This document shows, one piece after another, positions 27,719-34,316 of a DNA stretch of 34,316 nt. The position numbers and the translations under genes are program-made. The notes beneath the pieces were generated by a model, which had not been told where the DNA came from, did no database searches, and saw only the letters and a list, made by a program, of their open reading frames with translations. The stretch is from assembly GCA_913042105.1 (NCBI GenBank), contig CAJWIK010000003.1:1-34316 (forward strand), read 5' to 3'. Numbering within the stretch: position 1 is the first letter of the stretch; each line of letters opens with the position of its first letter. Origin of the DNA: an uncultured Gammaproteobacteria bacterium. GTDB lineage: Bacteria > Pseudomonadota > Gammaproteobacteria > Magnimaribacterales > Magnimaribacteraceae.

Positions 27719-28282
27719 CTAAAGTTTTGGAGTTATTTTATCGAGAAGATCTTTAAGTTCTGGTTTGTTTTGAATAATTTCTTCGGCTGAAAGTCCTTCA
27801 AGTTCATGAGGGAATACTAACCACTTATCAGTTTCATGAAGATAGAAGTCAGGCTTTCGATCAGTCCGATTCTGTGAAGGCTTGAAATAAGGAGTAGCTA
27901 TGCGAATTTCAGGAGTATTTTTTTTACAAGCTGTCTTTAAATCCAAAATAATTTGATCGATTGATTTTCCTGTGTCGAATACATCATCAACGATTAATAA
28001 AGAATCTTCAGATTCTAGTTTCTTGATTAAATAGCTTAAACCATAAACTTGAACACTGTCGTTTCTTTCCCCCATTCCTGAATAGTATGAAGTTCTTATG
28101 GCTATATGATCAGAGTCAACTCCTAAGACATCAAATAACTCTTGAACAGCTATACCAATGGGTGCACCGCCTCGCCAAACTCCAACAATATAATTTGGGC
28201 GATAGCCGCTTTCGTAAACCTTCCAAGCTAGTTTGAAAGAATCTTCTAAAAGCTCAGTCGCTCCAATGTAATGCTTTTCCAT
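27719..28282 (-). CDS. Purine-type phosphoribosyltransferase
   Basis: YIVGVWRGGAPIG and PRPP-binding motif LLIVDDVFDTGKSID. Confidence 0.88.
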   Translation of the reverse strand: MEKHYIGATELLEDSFKLAWKVYESGYRPNYIVGVWRGGAPIGIAVQELFDVLGVDSDHIAIRTSYYSGMGERNDSVQVYGLSYLIKKLESEDSLLIVDDVFDTGKSIDQIILDLKTACKKNTPEIRIATPYFKPSQNRTDRKPDFYLHETDKWLVFPHELEGLSAEEIIQNKPELKDLLDKITPKL

Positions 28283-28342
28283 AATTTAATACCGTTATAG
28301 AAAGAAATAATACATTAACTAATTTGGTTTAGTGTTAATCCT

Positions 28343-28385
28343 AAAGCCCTCCTCGAGTTTTGAGGTCAGAAGAAGGCTTTTTGTA
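28343..28385. other. Imperfect hairpin (AAAGCC...GGCTTTTT) downstream of the TonB-dependent receptor
   Basis: AAAGCC(28343-28348) pairs with GGCTTT(28375-28380); inner CCTC/GAGG; T-run follows on the + strand, although both flanking genes are on the - strand. Confidence 0.35.
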
Positions 28386-28387
28386 GA

Positions 28388-30727
28388 TTAAAACTTATAA
28401 CTTACTCTTCCCATTATTTGTCTAGGAGGTATGTATTCTATGCCTGTACCCGCAACTCCGAATACATCTGTCATGCTTGAGTTCATGCCATCCTTATCAC
28501 CCGCATTGAGAAGCATTAAATCTATACCCCATTGGTCGCCAGTGAAATCTAAACCAGTTGTGAAATTCATTATTGAATAAGAATCCACCTGATCCACTAT
28601 AGGATTGTTGAAAACCCTTTGTTGAAAATTACCACGATAAATGAGTTCGGCTGTAGTTGTGAGAAGCCCATATGGAGTATCAATATTATACTCAACACCA
28701 AGGTTAGCAGTTAATTTAGGACTTTTTGCTAATTCATTTCCTCGTAAATTTTCTTTTAAAGAGTAACGTATTGGCTCTTCTCCAAAGAAATAGAGCTCTG
28801 CTTGTAAGTTATCTAGAGCCTCGTATGAAGAAGTTATTTCAGTATCAAGATATGCCACCCTCAAATCAAATGATAATGACTCAGAAACTAGGCCGATTAG
28901 TTCAAGTTCTATACCCATCATTTCAGATTCAGGTATATTTGCTACACCACCTCTATATATATCTGGATCAGTGGACTGAAATTGCAAATTTTCGTAGTCA
29001 TAAGTAAAAGCAGATACATTCGCTCTCATGCGACCATCCATAAAGTCAGTCTTTAAACCAATTTCATAAGCATCTATCATTTCACTCTCAAAGAAAGGAA
29101 AAATTAGTTGTGGTGCTGGTGCAGCTCCAAAGCCTTCATTATCTTCTGGAAAACCGAAAGTAAGATTACTTCCTCCAGGTTTAAAACCCTTTGTATACGA
29201 AACATAGACCATAGTGTCTTCATCAACATCATGTTCGTAAGCGAGTCTTCCTGTTGTTTCATCTAGCTTATCTTGTATTAAATATTTTTGTAGACCGAAG
29301 AAGTTAGTAACATCACTAGCAAATTCGTCTTCTGTATACCTCAATCCAAAAACTATTCTATTGTCATCATCAATATTAACTGTTGCTTGCCCATATAGAG
29401 ATTGAGACTCTCTTGAAGGGTAAGCCTCTGATACAAATCCTAATTCAGCATCGAACGCTGCAAAACAAATCCCTTCAAACGGATTTGTCGCACAAATTGG
29501 GGCATGTGTATAAGGCGTAAATTGTCCATCCATCAAATCAGCTTGTTTATTATTATTTACATCTTTAACTTCATAGATTGTATTGGCAATCTCGTGGTCG
29601 AAATAAAATGCACCGAGAATCCAATCTGTATTTCCAAAAATAGGTTCATTAGAAATTAAATTAATTTCAAAAGTTGAAGTCTCAACTACAGAAGTTTCTG
29701 GTCTGTATTCAGATCTATTGTATGGAAATCCAGCCATAGGACCATTAGCATGAACATCACCGAAGTTATGCCTATCGTTATCTCGGCTTACATAAATATC
29801 ATCCTCTTGCATGCTTGCAAGAATCTTTAGATTTGCAAAACCTAAATCTGTATTGAGAATTCCAGCAAATATTTCTGAACTAAGCTCATAAGCTGATAGT
29901 GAATCTTGTCTTAGTTTTCTGGGATCTTGAGTTGAATCATCAAGACCTTTCATGGCCGCACCATTATTCTCTGCTTCAAAGTATTGAGCAAATAGTCTAA
30001 GAGTAGAAGTTTCATTTAGATCAAAAAGCCAATCAGACCTTAGAGTGGTGTGATTTGTATCATCCAAATCTTGACCATTCACTAAGTTTTCAGAAAATCC
30101 ATCCTGATCTGTGGTGACCCAAGAAAAACGAGTGGCGACGGTATCGGATAAAGGTATGTTTATTCCGCCTCTAGCCTTAGCTAAATCATAGTCACCTAGT
30201 GTTAAGTCTACTTTTCCATTTAGAGCGTCAAATGAAGGTAGAGTATTTATAACATTAACCGTTCCTCCAGTTGAGTTTTGCCCAAAAAGAGTACCTTGAG
30301 GGCCTCTTAACACTTCAATTCTATCTAGATCTATAAAATCAGTTCTTAAGGAGAACTTCGAAGCAATAAATATACCATCCATATGTAATGCAACAGAGGG
30401 AGCCGCAATAGCATTCTGATTAGTTTCGTCTCCTACACCACGTATAGAAATAATAGTTTTATAGCCTTCATTTTTTGCCACCGTAACCCCGGGAGCTATG
30501 GCACTAAGACCAACAAAATCTACTATATTTTTTCTTTCTATCTCGTCACTACTTAAAGCAGTTACCGCTTTTGAAACGTCTTGTAAACTTTCTACCCTTT
30601 TCTCTGCTGTAACAATAACTTCATCGATCACCAACTCATTTGAGAAAGTGTTTAGACTGATTGAGATTATTGATAGCGCAAGAGAAATTGAGAGGAAAGA
30701 CCTGAAAAGGGAAATTGATAATTTCAT
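28388..30727 (-). CDS. TonB-dependent receptor
   Basis: Signal peptide, TonB-box-like VIDEVIVTAEKR, plug-domain DRIEVLRGPQGTLFGQNSTGGTVNVI, C-terminal YIPPRQIMGRVSYKF. Start set to ATG 30727 with AAGGA upstream. Confidence 0.95.
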   Translation of the reverse strand: MKLSISLFRSFLSISLALSIISISLNTFSNELVIDEVIVTAEKRVESLQDVSKAVTALSSDEIERKNIVDFVGLSAIAPGVTVAKNEGYKTIISIRGVGDETNQNAIAAPSVALHMDGIFIASKFSLRTDFIDLDRIEVLRGPQGTLFGQNSTGGTVNVINTLPSFDALNGKVDLTLGDYDLAKARGGINIPLSDTVATRFSWVTTDQDGFSENLVNGQDLDDTNHTTLRSDWLFDLNETSTLRLFAQYFEAENNGAAMKGLDDSTQDPRKLRQDSLSAYELSSEIFAGILNTDLGFANLKILASMQEDDIYVSRDNDRHNFGDVHANGPMAGFPYNRSEYRPETSVVETSTFEINLISNEPIFGNTDWILGAFYFDHEIANTIYEVKDVNNNKQADLMDGQFTPYTHAPICATNPFEGICFAAFDAELGFVSEAYPSRESQSLYGQATVNIDDDNRIVFGLRYTEDEFASDVTNFFGLQKYLIQDKLDETTGRLAYEHDVDEDTMVYVSYTKGFKPGGSNLTFGFPEDNEGFGAAPAPQLIFPFFESEMIDAYEIGLKTDFMDGRMRANVSAFTYDYENLQFQSTDPDIYRGGVANIPESEMMGIELELIGLVSESLSFDLRVAYLDTEITSSYEALDNLQAELYFFGEEPIRYSLKENLRGNELAKSPKLTANLGVEYNIDTPYGLLTTTAELIYRGNFQQRVFNNPIVDQVDSYSIMNFTTGLDFTGDQWGIDLMLLNAGDKDGMNSSMTDVFGVAGTGIEYIPPRQIMGRVSYKF

Positions 30728-30929
30728 TAAAAATCCTTGTCTTGCAATCAAAAAGATATTCTACTCATGAATAGTAGAGTTGCAAGAGTTAGCAGATACA
30801 AACTTCAATTATTTCAAAAATTGTCCCTAAGATTCACTTTTTTCTCCTCAATTTTACTTTTTGGTAAAAATTTAATAGTAACCGATCAATAAATCTTTAA
30901 AGTAACAACAAAGGAGATTTCAATTCATT

Positions 30930-32228
30930 ATGAAACTTGCATTAGAAAAATTTTTTGCTCTTAAGGCCCACAATACAAATATTCAAAAGGAAATATTAGC
31001 TGGGATAACTACATTCATTACTATGGCTTACATCATTTTTGTTAATCCTCAGATGATGGCTCAATCAGGTATGGATTATGGTGCAATATTTGTAGGCACT
31101 TGCTTGGCAGCGGCATTTGCTTGTTTGTTTATGGGTCTATATGCAAATTGGCCAGTTGGTCTTGCTCCCGGCATGGGATTGAATGCCTTTTTTACCTACA
31201 CAGTGGTTGGTGAAATGGGCTACTCATGGGAGATTGCTTTAGGTGCTGTTTTTATAGCAGGCATTCTATTCTTCATTATGAGTATAACTCCCTTAAGACG
31301 ATGGATGCTAGACAGCATCCCTTTAAATCTCAGAATTGCAATGGGTGCAGGAGTTGGATTATTTATAGGATTTATTGGACTTAAGAATGGCGGTATTATT
31401 GTTGCTAATGGTGCTACTTTTTTAAGCTTAGGAGATTTTACAAATCCAAGCACTTTATTAGCAGGTCTAGGCTTTTTACTTATTTCAATACTCTCCATAA
31501 GAAAAATACCCGGAGCAATCATCATTGGAATATTGACGGTAACCTTAATGAGTATTTTTTTAAATCTTATTGAGTTTGATGGTATTTTTGCACTTCCCCC
31601 TGATGTCACTCCAGTGCTGATGGAGTTAGATATTCTTGGAGCTCTAGATGTAACAATGATTAGCGTGATTGTGTCATTTCTTTTTGTAAATCTATTCGAT
31701 ACCGCCGGAACTCTATTTGGTGTTGCAACTAGAGCAAATCTAGTAGAAGAGTCTGGGGACATTAAAGATTTAGACAAAGCACTAAAAGTTGACAGCAGCT
31801 CTAGTGTCTTTGGATCTTTTCTGGGTTGTGCTCCTGTAACAAGTTATGTTGAAAGTTCAGCAGGAATTGAAGCAGGGGGAAGGACTGGGATGACAGCAGT
31901 TGTTGTCGGAATCTTGTTTCTCCTGGCTACTTTCCTTTCTCCTTTGGCAGCAGTTGTTCCTGCTTATGCAACTGCAGGAGCTTTGATTTACGTTGCAATC
32001 TTAATGTTAAGTGGAATGGAAAGTCTAAATTGGGATGATCAGTCAGAATTATTGCCTGCATTAATTATGGTAGTCATGATTCCGCTGACATTTTCCATAG
32101 CAAATGGTATTGCGCTAGGATTTTTAGCTTACGTATCGATAAAAGTATTTGTAGGCGAAATCAGTAAGATCTCTTCTGGAGCTTGGTTCTTGACTCTAAT
32201 ATTTGTAGCTAAATTTATCTTTCTATAA
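30930..32228 (+). CDS. NCS2 family nucleobase permease (AzgA/PurP/GhxP-like)
   Basis: EILAGITTFITMAYIIFVNPQMM, NWPVGLAPGMGLNAFFTYTVV, FDTAGTLFGVATRA, APVTSYVESSAGIEAGGRTGMTAVVVG; AAAGGAGA RBS upstream. Confidence 0.94.
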   Translation: MKLALEKFFALKAHNTNIQKEILAGITTFITMAYIIFVNPQMMAQSGMDYGAIFVGTCLAAAFACLFMGLYANWPVGLAPGMGLNAFFTYTVVGEMGYSWEIALGAVFIAGILFFIMSITPLRRWMLDSIPLNLRIAMGAGVGLFIGFIGLKNGGIIVANGATFLSLGDFTNPSTLLAGLGFLLISILSIRKIPGAIIIGILTVTLMSIFLNLIEFDGIFALPPDVTPVLMELDILGALDVTMISVIVSFLFVNLFDTAGTLFGVATRANLVEESGDIKDLDKALKVDSSSSVFGSFLGCAPVTSYVESSAGIEAGGRTGMTAVVVGILFLLATFLSPLAAVVPAYATAGALIYVAILMLSGMESLNWDDQSELLPALIMVVMIPLTFSIANGIALGFLAYVSIKVFVGEISKISSGAWFLTLIFVAKFIFL

Positions 32229-32230
32229 GA

Positions 32231-33076
32231 CTACAGTTTTATATCGCTAGCATCATGTCTTTCTAAGATTTCCTTATCATCCGGCCCATTAGGCTTTCTG
32301 TTTACCAAAGAACCTCTCTTAAATGCTGGACGCTCTATTATTTGTTTTGCCCATCGACCTAAATGCTTATAAGAATCAACCTCAAGAAATTCCGCTGAAT
32401 CGTAAGCATTATTTAGAACTAAAGTTCCGTACCAAGAGTGAACAGCAATATCCGAAATATTATATTCATCACCACATAAATATTCTCTAGCTTCGAGGTT
32501 CTTATCTAGAAGATCTAGTTGTCGCTTAACCTCCATAGCAAACCTATTTATAGGATATTCGAACTTTTCTGGAGCATAAGCATAAAAATGACCAAAGCCG
32601 CCACCTAAGTAAGGGGCACTACCCATTTGCCAAAATAACCAAGACATACACTCTGCTCTAGCCGAGGGATCTGTTGGAAGAAATTCTCCAAACTTTTCAG
32701 CCAAATAAACCAATATTGCTCCTGATTCAAATACACGAGTTGAAGGATCTGTGCTTGTATCAAGTAATGCAGGTATTTTAGAGTTAGGATTTATGTCTAC
32801 AAAACCACTACTAAATTGTGCGCCCTCTCCAATATTAATTAAAAATGCGTCATATTCAGCCCCTTCATGACCTAAAGCTAAAAGTTCTTCTAATAAAATA
32901 GTTACCTTAATCCCATTAGGGGTACCTAAAGAGTAAAGTTGAAGTGGGTGTTTGCCAACAGGTAATTCCTTTTCGTGAGTGGCCCCTGCAGTAGGTTTAT
33001 TTATATTCGCAAACCTTCCTCCGCTTTCAGTGTCCCAAGTCCAAACCTTAGGTGGTACGTATGTAGAATCACTCAT
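32231..33076 (-). CDS. yghU: YghU-like glutathione-dependent disulfide-bond oxidoreductase
   Basis: YVPPKVWTWD...GGRFANINKPTAGATHEKELPVGKHPLQLYSLGTPNGIKVTILLEELLALG, DINPNSKIPALLD, GDEYNISDIA. Confidence 0.93.
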   Translation of the reverse strand: MSDSTYVPPKVWTWDTESGGRFANINKPTAGATHEKELPVGKHPLQLYSLGTPNGIKVTILLEELLALGHEGAEYDAFLINIGEGAQFSSGFVDINPNSKIPALLDTSTDPSTRVFESGAILVYLAEKFGEFLPTDPSARAECMSWLFWQMGSAPYLGGGFGHFYAYAPEKFEYPINRFAMEVKRQLDLLDKNLEAREYLCGDEYNISDIAVHSWYGTLVLNNAYDSAEFLEVDSYKHLGRWAKQIIERPAFKRGSLVNRKPNGPDDKEILERHDASDIKL

Positions 33077-33222
33077 AAAAACTCCTTAATTTAAAACTAT
33101 AGTAACAATAATTCACTTTCACTTTATATAATATAAATTACACATTAAAAATAAAACACAACATTTATATCTTGTTGTTTAAATTCTTTTTAAGGTTATA
33201 TTTTTTTAAATGATTGGAAGGA

Positions 33223-34011
33223 TTAAAATTTGAATATATTTTTTAATGAGTCTAATAATATTAAGGCAGCCTTAGCCTTTTTCATTCCAGGGTCATCAGC
33301 TCCTATCTTCCAGTAACAACTGAGATACATAGAATCTTTAGGAAGCGACTTTTCATGCTTTATCAATTGTCTTGCAAAACGCATCAATTCAAATTCTCCT
33401 GCTATCCAAGCGTAAGGATTATTGCCTTTCCATTCAACTTCACTTAATGCATTAATAAGATCACTGCATCCATTTAATGGTTCTGGATTTATAATCCATT
33501 TAACCTCTACTCCTGAGGGTTTAATCAATTCTTGCTTATCTTCAAGTGAATTAATTTCTAAAAGAGCAAGTCCTTGAGATTCGGGAGATAATTTTTCAAG
33601 ATTAACTGCAATAGCCGGTAAGGCTGTCATGTCACCTGTAAATAGATACCAATCTGCATCTGGAGAAGCGAGTATTGCTGGACCAGGACCCGCTATCTCT
33701 ATGCTATCTCCCCTTTCTACGGAAGAAGCCCATTTACTGGCGGGACCACTATCTCCATGAAGAAGAAAATCTAAAACCAATTCAAGCCTTTCTGGATCAA
33801 AAGACCTGATGGTATAAGAACGAAGATCAAAGGGTTTTTTTGTATTTTTACCTATATCTTCAGATACTTTCGGGAAACGTAATTTTACATATCCACTTTC
33901 TTGATTTTCTGGAAAATCTGAAAGATCATCTCCGTGAAGAGTTATTCTCTTCATGTTAGAACCCAATATTTTTGTATCAGTAACTTTTAATTTTCTTATA
34001 TTTATAGCCAT
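33223..34011 (-). CDS. Siderophore-interacting protein (FAD-binding, ViuB-like)
   Basis: KRITLHGDDLSDFPENQESGYVKLRFP, RSYTIRSFD, DFLLHGDSGPASKWASSVERGDSIEIAGPGP, AWIAGEFELMRFARQLI. Confidence 0.88.
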   Translation of the reverse strand: MAINIRKLKVTDTKILGSNMKRITLHGDDLSDFPENQESGYVKLRFPKVSEDIGKNTKKPFDLRSYTIRSFDPERLELVLDFLLHGDSGPASKWASSVERGDSIEIAGPGPAILASPDADWYLFTGDMTALPAIAVNLEKLSPESQGLALLEINSLEDKQELIKPSGVEVKWIINPEPLNGCSDLINALSEVEWKGNNPYAWIAGEFELMRFARQLIKHEKSLPKDSMYLSCYWKIGADDPGMKKAKAALILLDSLKNIFKF

Positions 34012-34040
34012 TGTTTTAGAGTCCTTTCTAAAAGAATACT

Positions 34041-34316
34041 TTATTTATTGAATAATGGTTTTCTCTTTTCTAAAAAAGCCAGCATACCTTCTTGTGAATC
34101 TTTTGTACCATTATTATCTTTTACAGCCTGACGCTCTTCTATTAATAACTCCTCCAGTTCTCGGTCTGAACTATTGACCAAGACCTTCATCATACTTCTT
34201 ACCGCTTGTGAGGGTTGCTGAGCCAGTTCATAGGCTAAGGATATTGCTGCAGATTTAAGTTCATCCAAGGGCCATATTTCATGGACCAATCCTATGTCCA
34301 AAGCTTTTTTACCAGA
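34041..34316 (-). CDS. Enoyl-CoA hydratase/isomerase family protein, C-terminal fragment (5' end outside window)
   Basis: Frame stays open to window end (SGKKALDIGLVHEIWPLDELKSAAISLAYELAQQPSQAVRSMMKVLVNS...SQEGMLAFLEKRKPLFNK), crotonase C-terminal pattern. Confidence 0.85.
   Translation of the reverse strand, partial: SGKKALDIGLVHEIWPLDELKSAAISLAYELAQQPSQAVRSMMKVLVNSSDRELEELLIEERQAVKDNNGTKDSQEGMLAFLEKRKPLFNK

Noticed and set aside
31220-31777. 185-aa minus-strand ORF inside the NCS2 permease gene
   Set aside because: Shadow frame of a strongly supported permease; composition looks like reverse-complement membrane coding sequence.
33077-33222. 146-bp AT-rich gap as a possible ncRNA or origin-like element
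   Set aside because: Very AT-rich but without a stable stem or repeat I can define; more likely promoter/3' region of flanking minus-strand genes.
1-34316. CRISPR arrays, tRNA/rRNA genes, insertion sequences, prophage genes
   Set aside because: No regularly spaced direct repeats, cloverleaf-like intergenic segments, transposase/integrase ORFs or phage structural ORFs seen; intergenic spaces are too short for most.

Overview
AT-rich, gene-dense 34.3 kb bacterial window. Gene content (TonB-dependent receptors, a PQQ dehydrogenase, many SDR/GST/CoA enzymes, very short intergenic gaps) suggests a streamlined marine gammaproteobacterium, possibly SAR86-like; that is inference only. I support about 34 protein-coding genes, two of them cut by the window edges, and one clear bidirectional intrinsic terminator. 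I saw no tRNA, rRNA, CRISPR array, transposase, integrase or prophage gene. About 22 kb (8680-30751) is an uninterrupted minus-strand run. Main points of interest: (1) a tight three-gene membrane operon (8680-10468) with a MotA/TolQ/ExbB-like channel subunit, a small MotB/ExbD-like partner with a membrane-proximal Asp but no OmpA or TonB-type domain, and a third membrane protein I cannot assign, i.e. a candidate undescribed ion-driven complex; (2) a TPR lipoprotein with regularly spaced His motifs (HPMPYWGMAHAMGPN, HLHIHLIE, HMPAHIYVRLGQY, SHKIHAGHAL) suggesting a metal-binding or enzymatic function; (3) a co-oriented set with a CmcJ/NvfI-type oxidoreductase, class III aminotransferase, OYE flavoenzyme, SDRs, a TSUP exporter and a GST, which may be an uncharacterised small-molecule pathway; (4) a lipoprotein quinohemoprotein dehydrogenase with residues predicting Ca rather than lanthanide use; (5) a PaaG-like crotonase lacking both hydratase glutamates. 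Novelty cannot be established without database searches.
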